This document shows, piece after piece, positions 22,283 to 32,541 of a stretch of 64,000 nt of DNA. The stretch comes from Hypomesus transpacificus (Eukaryota > Chordata > Actinopteri > Osmeriformes > Osmeridae). The position numbers and the translations under genes are program-made. Location: NCBI RefSeq assembly GCF_021917145.1, contig NC_061077.1, positions 11,909,723-11,973,722 of the forward strand, written 5' to 3'. The notes below the pieces were generated by a model, which was given only the letters and a program-made list of their open reading frames with translations, made no database searches and was not told where the DNA came from. Numbering within the stretch: position 1 is the first letter of the stretch; each line of letters begins with the position of its first letter.

Positions 22283-25200
22283 AAAGAAGAGAGAGTATGT
22301 GCTACCTCCACTGGCACCTGCAGCTTAATATAACTCAGATAGGAAGAGGGGGAGGGAGAGGGGGTGGTAGAAAAACGGGAACGCTGGATGAGGACATGGG
22401 GGAAGGGTTTGCACCTCAGCCGGGCTATATGTGTGTTGGAGGGTTAAAGTGTGTGTGTGTGTGTGGGGGGTAGTGGTTGCTGGGTAGCACACAGACAAAG
22501 GAAGCTCCCAGGGGAAGTCCCTAGCTCATCAACTGAAGCATGTCCACAAACACTTCATTAATCTGACCTCTCCATCCCTTTCTGTCTTTCTTCCCCTCGT
22601 TTCCTTCCACTCTCCCTCTCCCTTTTTTCCATTTTTGTCTTTCTCCCCCTCTCTCTTCCTGCCTCTCGCTTTCCATATTCCTGTCTCCCCTCCCCTCCCC
22701 CTTCCTTCCTTCTGTTCACTTCCCATCTTCCTCCCAGCTCTCCCTTGATCTGCTTTCTTCGTTCCCTCCCTCCTCCTCTCCTCAGTGTTGAAGATGTGGA
22801 TGTTTTCTTCACACAAGGATGGTTATACTACTCAGGGGCTTCTCCACAGATATGGAATCAGAATCAGAATAGTGTTTAATCGCCAAGTAAGTAGTCACAA
22901 ACAAGGAATTTACTTTGGTGGGCAGGTGCATACAGTAAACATAATAAACAAGTTAAAATGTAGAAAATGTACAACAAAATACTGGCAGAGCTATACAATA
23001 TAATATAAAATATGATAAAATAGAATGAAAAATAATACTGAATGTGGTAAAGTGACAGTGTGTATGAGGTAAAGTGACAGTGTGTATGAGGTAAAGTGAC
23101 AGTGCAGTGTCATGGGAGATGGAGGGAGAAAGAAAGAGGGAGAAAGAGATGTTTGAATCAAATGTTTTAACCCGCACAGTAGTCCAGACTACTGGTCTAG
23201 TACTTTATCTGAGAACAAGTAGTACCAGAACACGATGAGCTGTACTGTACGTCAATATACACATTAGTCATGAAACACCTCAATCAATACTATGAATACC
23301 ATAAACAGAATAAGTTGTTAACTTAAACAACAATCGCCACTGATTGGTCTTTCAACCCGATATGAAGACTCTCCAGCGACCAATCAGATCTTTACAGGAT
23401 AATTGCACTTCCTTAGCACGGGATGTCAGAGGTCAGGGCAGAGTGATTGGTGTCAGTGGCGTACTGCTCCTAACAGAACACACACATACAAGGCACTCGC
23501 TCGCAAACACACACACTAGCACTTTCAAACACACATCCCATTAATCTAACACACAAACATCGACACACACACACATACTCTTGTGGGCCGCGGCAGTAAA
23601 ACTAATGGTACAGGGCCAGTGCTGCAGCCTCCTTAGTGATTAATGCCTCCACAACGTCTCTGAGTTAATGGAGCTGTAATACACCCAGAGCAGGGCTAGG
23701 AGGGACTGTGTGTGTGTGTGTATGCATCAGTGTAAGTATGTTAGAGAGTAGGATGTGTGTTTGAGAGAGCCTGGGTTGTGTATGTGTGTGTGTGATTGTG
23801 TGTGTGCCTGACAGTGTGGTGTGTGTGTGTTTGGGAGTTCTTGGCGAGCATGGGCTTTTCTCAGCCAGAACATTGATGCAGTCAGGTGAAGGGTGGAGAG
23901 GGGAGGGTGGAGAGTGGAGGGGGAGGATGGAGAGGGGAGGGTGGAGGGGGAGGATGGAGAGGGAGGGTGGAGAGTGGAGAGGGAGGGTGGAGAGGGAGGG
24001 TCGAAAGGGGAGGGTGGAGAGGGTAGGGTGGAGAGGGTGGAGAGGGAGGGTGGAAAGGGGAGAGTGGAGGGTGGAGAGGGGAGTTCCACGGCTTGTCGCA
24101 GCACATGTTTAATTCATGTTTGCTAAACACATGTTCGTGTGGAGACCTGATCTTCTGTGTATGTATACATGTGCATATTGCAGGGACGCATTTCGGGGGT
24201 ATGCAATCTTTTTCGTGTTTGTGTGTGTGTGAGTGTGTGTGTGCACCCATTACTCAGGGTTGGGTGCCAGGCAGATAAAATGCTGATGTGTGCTCAATAG
24301 TGGATCTATATTCCCAGCATGCTCTCTGTCCCAGGGGAGGGGTCTGTGGCAGGAAGGGTTTGTGGGAGGGGCCTGGAGATGAGGGGAGGGGCTTGCGGGC
24401 ACCAGATTCATAATGTTCTTGGATAAGCTTGTCAGAAGCTTGAATTTAAATACACAATTGAGCACACCACTTAAAAGCTTTTATTTAAGGTGAGACGCAC
24501 ACACGTTCGCACACACACACATCTGAGGGCAGCGTTCGGCCCCAGTCAGACATGGACTAGCACAGCGAGAGTGATGTCTAGACTCAACGCTTATCAACAG
24601 AATTACCCTGGTAGGTTTCGACTGATGGGATAAAGGGATAATCCTGTTAGGCTCTATGAGTGGTGATGGGGAGGGAGGGGGGGAGAGGGGGGGTCTCACA
24701 GTATCATATCACATTACACCATATCCCTATCCCATCCACCCCCACATCCAAATCTCATAAGTAGATTTTGAATGAAAGAGAGCGCCTGGACAAAGAGAAC
24801 ACTTCTCTGACCACATGATTACAATGTTTCTACATTTACATTTAGCAGACGCTCTTATCCAGAGCGACTTACAGTTAGTACAGGGACATTACCCCGAGGC
24901 AAGTAGAGTGAAGTGCCTTGCCCAAGGACACAACGTCATTGGCACAGCTGGGAATCGAACCGGTAACCTTCTGATTACATCCCTAACCGCTCAGCCACCT
25001 GACTCCCTGATCTACAGTGTATAATGATTAGTCTGTCTGTCTGGAATCACCCCCCCCTACCCCCAACCCCCCCTTCCTTCACAATGGTACACCAGCCCCC
25101 CTGCCCTTTGACCCCAAAGCTGGTGTAGATGACCGTCATCAGTCTGGGGGTAGGACTGACCCCCTCCTGCTCTGCCTGAAACTTGGAGAGCCCACAGCTC

Positions 25201-28070
25201 AGTGTGCACCACAGGAACAAAGTCACCTACTGATCCGCTTGGTGCAGTTTCATCTCTGCTGTAAATCTGTAGAAGCCCCTCCCCTAGTGTTATGACACAG
25301 GGAGAAGCCCCTCCCCTAGTGTTATGACACAGGGAGAAGCCCCTCCCCTAGTGTTATGACACAGGGAGAAGCCCCTCCCCTAGTGTTACGACACAGCACA
25401 GCTTTCAGATACACACACACACACAAACTTGGAATCTGTAAACCGCAAAGTTGTCTCTGTCAAATTGAGACACACCCTCTCTCACGTTTGCAGTGCTTTC
25501 TCCTCACAACACACACACAGTGGTGTGCTTGCTCCCTTGTCCAGTTCTGATCACTGGCACAGGCTGCATTCAGACAGATGGTAGGGAGGGGATCTGAAAC
25601 ACACACAATCCTCTAGGGACACGCCCGCTGCAGACAAAATGCCTCTTCCTGTCAGGGAAGGTGGCGAACATGCCATGTGACCGGGGTGTGGAGCAGCCTT
25701 GGCGGTGCAGTCTGGCCAATAGCGTAGGAACTGAGGGCGTGGTCGTAGGCCTCGGCGCTTACATCATCAGGTCACCTCGCCACCCATGGACTGTCTATCC
25801 CCTCATTAAAACCAAGGTCAGACCCCACTAGTGTCTGCCTACCTCCGCTCTACATCTCTCTCTCTCTTTCCCTCTACATCTCCCTCCCCCCCCCCCCCCC
25901 CCCCCCTCTCTCCACCTTTAGACTGGATGACGTGATGTCTTCCCGCCGGCCCGGCCCCCCCCCCCCCCCCCCTCTACTACGCCGATGGTTGTCACAGCAA
26001 CCGGCGGACGACAATTGTTTGTTAGTGGAACAAGCCCGGGGGATGAGGAGTAATCCCGGCCACACCCAAGGGGCTTCAAATCCCCGGTACAGCACATTAC
26101 GATAATGTCATCACCACGGGTGTGTGGCGTAATGCGTGTGTGTAAGTGCGTGTACGTGCGATAACGTCATAGAGAATGAGTGAGAGAGAATGACACAGAG
26201 AGACAGAGGGAGACGAGATATAGGTGCGTGAGTCAGAATGAGGGAGTTAAAATCTGACCCGTGACCGGGACAACAAGGTCACTGCTCCGCCCCCTTCTGA
26301 CCAGGGCCTTTCTCCAACAGAAATTTCCATTTACATTTAGTCATTTAGCAGACGCTCTTATCCAGAGCGACTTACAGTAAGTACAGGGACATTCCCCCCG
26401 AGGCAAGTAGGGTGAAGTGCCTTGCACAAGGACATGTCATTTGGCACGGTGGGGAATTGATCCGGCAACCTTCTGATTACCAGCCCGACTCCCTCACCGC
26501 TCAGCCATCTGACTCCCAGAAATGTACTTTCCCTCTCAGACTTCCATTGTCAGAGGCTCAGCATATCGATTCGTAACTGTTTCCAGACAGCAGGGTTTGC
26601 TGCAGATAGGTGATATGACTGGGAGGGCAGTGATACTCATAAAGGTGAACAACTTGTTCTGCATGGTGTGGACATCTCCTACAGTTATTATCCCATTGAT
26701 TCGTATTGGAGACCTAAAAGCTGAGTGACTATCTGAATTCTCTCACTTTACAGAGACACAATACCTGGCTATTGTCACTGACACACACACACACAGAACT
26801 TTCCTGCAACATAGTGATGGAGCATTCATCTATGTGTTGTCAAGACTGTAAACTGCAAACGTGTGTGTGTGCGCCAGTTTGTGTGTGTGTGTGTTTCCTG
26901 TGTACGACTGTAGGCTGGATCTAATTGGCTCCGACTGGCAGCTTCGTCATGATCACAGTTTTAATTATCAGCATCTCGCAGTGAGTCTAATGCCATTAAA
27001 ACAACAGACTCATTCATTCATCCTTCCCTCGCTCCTTTCATTCAGACCTATCTAAGCCATTGTAAAGGAGATTGTGTTAATAAGCCTCAAGTCATTCTTT
27101 TATATAAAGTTTCTCATCGCAACAGCTCGCTCTCGACTCCATCCATCTTGTACTGTGTGTACTAGACCTGAGAAGATTCAATCGATCAAGTATGATCTGA
27201 ATGGCGTGACTGGAACAAGCACAGCCTTCAACTCAATCACACAACGTGAGACTCTCTTGCAAGGCAGCACCTGAACCTCCATGCACTGAAACACTGTGAG
27301 CATAGTCTGTGGTGCCATCCTGGTCACTTGAGATGTCTTGGTTCACATGAGTGGTCAAGGGGTCATGGCTCTGCAGGCGGTCCCAGGCAGAGCCACTGTT
27401 GGTGGGGAAGGAATGCCAGGAGACGTGGGTGGGAGTGGGTGTCCAGGTTTATGACAAACAAGATATTGTTAGCAGACGTTTTTGTCCAAAGCGACGTACA
27501 GAGAGGGATTTGAACCTGCGGAACCTCATACTGTCTGCGGTCAAATGTAAACAACTGAGCTCAACCTATTCGACCTACATATTAAACGTTCACTGAGTTT
27601 GACTAAGTCCGGATGGGGTATTTTTGAGCATGTGATTGTTTAGGAGGAGTGTGTGTGTGTGTTAGGGTATCTGAGTCTAACCATGTCCCCCTTGTCCACC
27701 AGGCTCCTGCTTCTGGGTGGCGGTGCTGGAGGGTCAGGTGGTGGGCATCGTGGCGGCACAAGGCCGGGAGGACGACAACACGGTGGAACTGCGCCGCATG
27801 TCCGTCGACTCGCGCTTCCGCGGCAAGGGCATCGCCAAGGTGCTGGGCCGCCGCGTACTGGAGTTCGCCGTGCTCAACAACTTTGCCGCCGTCGTCTTGG
27901 GGACCACCGCCGTCAAGATGGCTGCCCACAAGCTGTACGAGTCGCTGGGCTTCCGGCGGACGGGAGAGAGCGAGGTCTACCGGCTCCCTGGGATGAGCTG
28001 CTCTCCTCTGGAGAGGGTGTTCTTCCAGATCCGTTACCACCGTTACCGCTTGCAGCTCCGCGAGGAGTGA
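18554..28070 (+). CDS. nat8l: N-acetylaspartate synthetase NAT8L (3 exons)
   Basis: Aspartate N-acetyltransferase makes N-acetylaspartate from aspartate and acetyl-CoA, mainly in neurons, on the ER or mitochondria. Exons 18554-18866, 20118-20282 and 27703-28070 give 281 residues. The start MHCSSPKMVCETKIVA matches the human start; a second ATG seven codons on is also conserved. IFYEGIMERIPNTAFRGL is nearly invariant. A hydrophobic segment (about residues 98-125, FIYVVLTLMCFVV onward) spans the exon 1/2 junction and is the membrane anchor. Exon 3 holds the GNAT fold with the acetyl-CoA loop RFRGKGIA at residues 197-204, and ends HRYRLQLREE exactly as in human. The N-terminal Pro/Ala-rich insert of the human protein is absent. 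Intron 2 is 7.4 kb and full of repeats. Exon 3 is notably GC-rich compared with its surroundings. Confidence 0.96.
21050..21502 (+). repeat. 17/18-bp minisatellite carrying TGAGTCA motifs
   Basis: Two related units alternate: A, GAGTCACATAGAGCCAGT (18 bp, 16 copies), and B, GAGTCCCAAGTTACAGT or its TCACAGT variant (17 bp, 9 copies). The order is AAA-B-AAA-B, then A-B repeated, ending AAA. Each A unit creates a TGAGTCA heptamer at its junction, so about 17 such sites lie in 450 bases. Confidence 0.9.
22167..22280 (+). repeat. GA-rich microsatellite
   Basis: (GGGAGA)n grading into (GA)n and a short G run, in nat8l intron 2. Confidence 0.85.
22848..22960 (+). mobile_element. Possible interspersed repeat fragment
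   Basis: GGAATCAGAATCAGAATAGT, then a TTTAATCGCCAAGTAAG segment and AAGGAATTTACTTTGGTG, resembles a short repeat that recurs widely in fish genomes (usually with TTTATTGCCAAGTA). I recognise the pattern but cannot assign a family; only one copy is in this window. Confidence 0.4.
23037..23104 (+). repeat. 22-bp tandem repeat (GAGGTAAAGTGACAGTGTGTAT)n
   Basis: Three copies of a 22-bp unit, the first and last slightly degenerate, in nat8l intron 2. Confidence 0.75.
23885..24083 (+). repeat. GGGAGGGTGGAGA minisatellite
   Basis: About fifteen imperfect copies of a 12-16-bp G-rich unit. The spaced GGG runs give it potential to form G-quadruplexes on the plus (coding) strand of nat8l intron 2. Open frames through it are artefacts of the repeat. 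Confidence 0.85.
24831..25008 (-). mobile_element. tRNA-derived SINE with L2-type tail
   Basis: On the minus strand: head GGGAGTCAGGTGGCTGAGCG, a B box GGTTCGATTCCC, a body with CTTGGGCAAGGCACTTCAC and a tail CGCTCTGGATAAGAGCGTCT. The stem around GGATA is perfect. This and the copy at 26328 define the family in this window. Confidence 0.88.
25271..25396 (+). repeat. 32-bp tandem repeat, 4 copies
   Basis: Unit starts AGAAGCCCCTCCCCTAGTGT and ends TATGACACAGGG. Four nearly identical copies, the last with one G-for-T change at TTACGACAC, so the amplification is recent. Confidence 0.85.
25886..25970 (+). repeat. Two poly-C tracts flanking a short unique segment
   Basis: C runs of about 20 and 14 bases lie at about 25886-25905 and 25957-25970. 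Lengths are likely unreliable. Confidence 0.8.
26328..26517 (-). mobile_element. tRNA-derived SINE with L2-type tail
   Basis: Near full-length copy on the minus strand: GGGAGTCAGATGGCTGAGCG head, body with TGTCCTTGTGCAAGGCACTT, perfect CGCTCTGGATAAGAGCG hairpin and a TAAATGACTAAATGTAAATG end. The B box is altered to GGATCAATTCC, so this copy is probably transcriptionally dead. Confidence 0.88.
27466..27545 (-). mobile_element. SINE-like fragment with divergent L2-type tail
   Basis: On the minus strand it ends CGCTTTGGACAAAAACGTCT plus GCTAACAATA, a mutated version of the L2 tail (GGACA instead of GGATA), preceded by a short unrelated body with GGTTCAAATCCC. It may be a different SINE subfamily using the same tail. 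Confidence 0.5.
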
Positions 28071-28380
28071 CGGGGTGGAGGGAGGGATGGATGGAGAGAG
28101 ATGGAGAGAAGGACGGAGAGAGGGAGAGAGAAGGAGGGAGAGAGAGAGCGCGCAAACGGCCCTCCTCAACCACCGAGCCCTAACCCAAGCCTTCTCCTCT
28201 TTGACAGCTTTATTTATTTGAAACCATTAGAGTTCTTTCTTCTACTACTGCCTATCACTTTACTATTTCTATTCCTCATAAAGCCACTAACTTTTCATGG
28301 TTTGTTTTTTTATTTGTATTCTTTGTGCATTTTCGATTTTTTTCTCTTTTTTTCTCCTTCTTACTACCTGATTTTGGTAC

Positions 28381-28382
<2 letters not shown>

Positions 28383-28414
<32 letters not shown>
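28383..28414 (+). repeat. Poly-C tract (about 32 C)
   Basis: Uninterrupted C run in the presumed nat8l 3' UTR, followed by an AAACAACAAC-rich stretch and a second C run near 28481-28493. Length is probably polymorphic. Confidence 0.9.
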
Positions 28415-28416
<2 letters not shown>

Positions 28417-29008
28417 ACAAAAAAACAACAACAACAAACACAACAAACAACACAATTGCAACACAAAAAACCTGGCATAACCCCCCCCCCCCCTTCCGCC
28501 ACCCCTCATGCCAATCTAAGTGACATCATCAACGAAGAATCCCCTTTGTGTTACATGTCATGTGATCAATTCTCTTTCATCAATTCTCTAGAACCATCCC
28601 ACCAGCCCTGTCTTTGCCCCTCCCCCGCCCACAGAAGACCCACCGCTTCTTCAGATTTCCAATATACCCTGATGTGAGGAGACGGATGGGCCTTGTAATT
28701 AGTATGTTATATAAGGAGAAGGGTGTGTGGGGGGGTCAGCTCCCCAGAGAGATGAAAAGAGAGAGAAGGGGGGAGGGAAGGAGAGGGACAATGAATGAGA
28801 GAGAGGAGACAGAGATAGAGAAGGAGTGAGAGAGAGGGAGAGAAGGCTGAGGACTGGAGGAGGGGTTTGATGCACACAGTTTCCTCCTGGGCCAGCAGAA
28901 CCAGTCCTAGAGAGTCTTAGGTGTGACTTAAAGTGGTCGCTTGGCTTCCAGCCAGCCACGATGAGTCTCCATATTGTAGTCCGGCAAGTCTCAGTCTGCA
29001 CCCGTGTA

Positions 29009-29230
29009 GAGGGAGAGAGAGACAGAGAGAGACAGAGAGACAGAGAGAGAGACAGAGAGAGAGAGACAGAGAGACAGAGAGAGAAAGAGAGACAGAGAGA
29101 GAGAGAGAGACAGAGAGAGACAGAGAGAGAGAGAGACAGACAGAGAGACAGAGAGAGAGAGACAGAGAGAGACAGAGAGACAGAGAGCGACAGAGAGACA
29201 GAGAAAGACAGAGAGACAGAGAGAGAGAGC
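29009..29230 (+). repeat. (GACAGAGA)n microsatellite
   Basis: About 220 bases of GACAGA and GAGA blocks. It explains the open frames with alternating Arg/Glu/Asp or Ser/Leu on both strands; none is a gene. Confidence 0.9.
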
Positions 29231-32186
29231 TGGAACAGGAAGGACATGCCCTGTGCATCCTGTATGGCCAGGAAACAAACACAGTGCACCACCTCCTTCT
29301 CTTCCTGTGATCCAACCCCCCCCCCCTCCCCCATCCATCTTGTACTACATCCTTCCCTCTCCCTTAATTCAACATGCATGGGAACTGGGGAGAGGCTCTC
29401 TGATTGGCTGGGACGACAGGAGGGTGGAGATATCGTGCTGTCACACTGATAGATCTCATTATATGATGTATGATAGTATGTGTGTGCACGTGTGAGGCTA
29501 TGGTCGATAATATTAGTTATTTCAACAACCTTGGATATGAAATACGATTACATGAAAAGGTCATCATCCATTCAAAAAGTGAATATTTTTCTTGATAAAT
29601 TAGCAAAGTATTGTTAGATAAAACCTTGAATATTATTGTAGTTATGTTTCCTCATTGAACCAAGATCATTTCAAATGTTTTGAATATGTTTGATAATTAA
29701 TTTAGAAGACAGTTGAGATTTTACAATCTTTAACTTCGAATAATTACTGCATTGTAGTATGCAAGTTTTACTGATATTGCTACAATTACAGTAACCACAG
29801 CAAACCAGATACAGGTTATTGAGGAGAATCACTTGGGTAAAACACAATAAGCAATATACTTGATACTTGACACATGTCCCCTAGCACAAATGTGTTGAAT
29901 CTGAATATATCGACACAATACATGATATCAAATATAGAGGCCTTTGAGCCTGTTTGTGCAACATGTTTATACACAGCTATGCTTTATAGCTGGTGTTGTA
30001 GCTAAAATACCTAAACGATGTGTCACCATGGTAACCTCTTGTCCTATCCAACACCCAAAACTGAACCAGCAGAGAACTTACCAATTCTCTGAGCCTATTT
30101 GGGTGTCCCTCTCACTTGTACAAAGTTAAAACTAAAGAAAATGTGGAAAAAAAACATATATAAAGATTAAACAAAGTAGACCAAAAAAAAAAGAATAAAA
30201 TAGGAAAAGACAAAAAAAAAAGATGACTACCATGAATCTCACCATTCCTTCTTGCCTTGAGCCCCTCTCCTCCCTGAACCCGTCCCCATTCTATGAATCT
30301 GACTGCAACCCTGGGCCAGACCCCCTCCCCCCCCCCCCTTCATCTCTGCATGCCTCACCGAGCCCCTTGCTGCGCTTCTTTAAACACCCATCACAGCTTG
30401 TGACCCCGCCTTCCCAGACCCCGCCCTGCTGTGATGTCATCAAAGCAGTGTGGTGCTCCTTCCACACCTGTGAAACGGATGCATATTATGAGGGAGAAGA
30501 TGCTCAGGGGTGGGTGTGTGTGTGTGGGGGGGGGATGATACACTCATTAGCCACTGCACTGCCTTGATGACATCATGCCTGCCAACCGTAGAATGCTAAA
30601 CCAATGCAAGTGTGGCATGCCTCTGTACTCAGTGTGTGCGTAAAGGTGCCTGCCCTGGTTAAGAGTAGTTACAGAAAAATGAACAGTTACAAAAATATAT
30701 AAGAACGATAAATAATACGCTTCTTTTTAGATGACTATATAAAAAAAAAAAATGTGTTTGTTAAGAGATGAAAAAAAACAAAAAAACTGACAGTTTTTAA
30801 CCTTTTCTTTTTGGGGTGCATGAAATGTGTCTTTGAATGCAAATGACTTAAAGGACACGCCTGTTATCACATGGGAAACTGTGGAGAAGCATCATAAGGT
30901 TAATTTTTGTTGCTTTACAAATTGTGTTAAATCTATCTATTTGGTTTTTATTTGAGAGGGGGGGGGGGGGTTGTATATCAGTCAGACAGAGAGAAGCCTA
31001 TTAGAGCCTACAATTGGTGGACAGGATGTCCCTGGTCACATGACAATCCACAACGATGTCAGAGGGCTTCTCATTGTGTGTGTTCTGATAAGCCTCTCCT
31101 GCCTACCTCCTGCTTACTCGCAGGACTCAACGAAGAGACGAGGGCACTTAGAAGCTAATCATGTTCATGTTTACCTCCTTTTGATTTGAGTCGACGAGAG
31201 ACTTCCTATCCTCTCTCTCCAGATATAGAAATATCTCTTTAACTGTATTGCACAAGGCCAGGACAGAGTAGACACGCCAGTAGGGCTCCAGAGAAGGTTC
31301 TGGAACTCAAACTAAAAGAATGTGATGGTTTTATCAAACGTGAATCACGGCTGCTGCCCATCTGGGATTATGGACCCGCTGAATGACGTGAGGGAGAGAA
31401 TGCATAGATACGTTTTTCTGGCCAAATTGGATATCATTATTCAAAAAGTCTCCACAAGGGCCTTAGAAACTGCAACTGCGACTGCAACCTATCCTCAACC
31501 CTTAAACCCATAAGGCATAATCGCACTCTCGCTTTCATGTCGACAAAGTGCACTGACTCGGAACGTGGCTGTAAAGGCATTCCGGTAGAGGTCAACCTGC
31601 TGTGTGTACCTTGTGAACGCTGCGCCCTGTGATGCCACCGCCCCACACGATACTGGTAAAGCAAACGCAGTATTCAAATGTAGAGGAAAGCCCCTATGTA
31701 TGCAACCGCTGTTATGTAGCTGCTATGGTTACGACATCCGACTGGCCTGCAGATGTACAATCCAGCATTCACTTTTTTAAAATTAATTTTTTACTTTAGT
31801 TCCAAGTTGAAACTCTCTTACGTTTCTGTGAAATAGGGAAAGTGTTGTTTTGGTGTTGGGACGGTATCAGAATGTCATGTGGAAGTTGTTGGGTACTAGA
31901 ATGCTGCTTAAGAACTGAAGGCCTCATTCAAACCTCCAAACTAGGGTTCTCTGTCTCCTCAAACAGGACATCAGGGCCTTAGTATACAGTTATGGAGCCA
32001 ATCTCGTCTCTGTAGCTGAAAGTCTTAAAACATGGTTTCGTACTTTATCTAAGTCCTATACACTTGGAAAATTCCGGAAGTGATTCCCAATGTCAATGAT
32101 CAGTCTAGATATTTCAGGTGAACCTAACACTCAGTGTTGCCAACTCGAACACACGTCCGTGAGATTCCTGAATATTGGTGTCTTGT

Positions 32187-32541
32187 CTGATAGCCTGGGA
32201 ACCAAACTTACCTGCCAGCTCATGTTGTGTTTCCTCAGGCAGATGGGACTGGCCACTCTGTCATTCAAACAGATTTCCCTCCAACGAAAATTTGGTCGGG
32301 CCAATCACAACAGTTGCTCTGATATGGGGCGGGGTTTCATATGATGGCAGTAGAGAGGAGTGGAAACGCCAAGATTATGTTTTGAAGGCTCTGATTGGTC
32401 GTATATACTAAATTTGGTCCATCTGAGTCCCGAGGGATTTTGGTCTGCAGCCTTTGAAAACGCCCTTTGGAAATCGAAAATGAACAGAGGTTCCAGACTC
32501 ATTTGCATTTGCGAATTGGCCTGGCGATGCCAGGCTATCAG
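32187..32541. mobile_element. Candidate MITE with 12-bp inverted ends
   Basis: CTGATAGCCTGG at 32187-32198 is an exact inverted match to CCAGGCTATCAG at 32530-32541, enclosing 355 bp without coding capacity. The right end also has GTTCCAGACTCATTTGCATT and GGCCTGGCGATGCCAGG, patterns I associate with fish non-autonomous DNA elements. No clear target duplication could be picked out, so the exact ends are uncertain. Confidence 0.5.

Larger units (their letters stand above)
20283..27702 (+). other. nat8l: nat8l intron 2 (7.4 kb)
   Basis: GT-AG intron with phase 1. It holds a TGAGTCA minisatellite, GA/CT microsatellites, two full SINEs, a third SINE-like tail and a 32-bp tandem repeat, listed separately. 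No further exon or nested gene was recognised. Confidence 0.8.

Noticed and set aside
25271..25396. Short regularly spaced repeats suggestive of CRISPR
   Set aside because: The copies are directly adjacent with no spacers, and the genome is clearly a vertebrate.
27649..28183. Alternative frames over nat8l exon 3 (up to 188 residues)
   Set aside because: Caused by high GC content of exon 3; only the frame encoding the GNAT motif RFRGKGIA is conserved.
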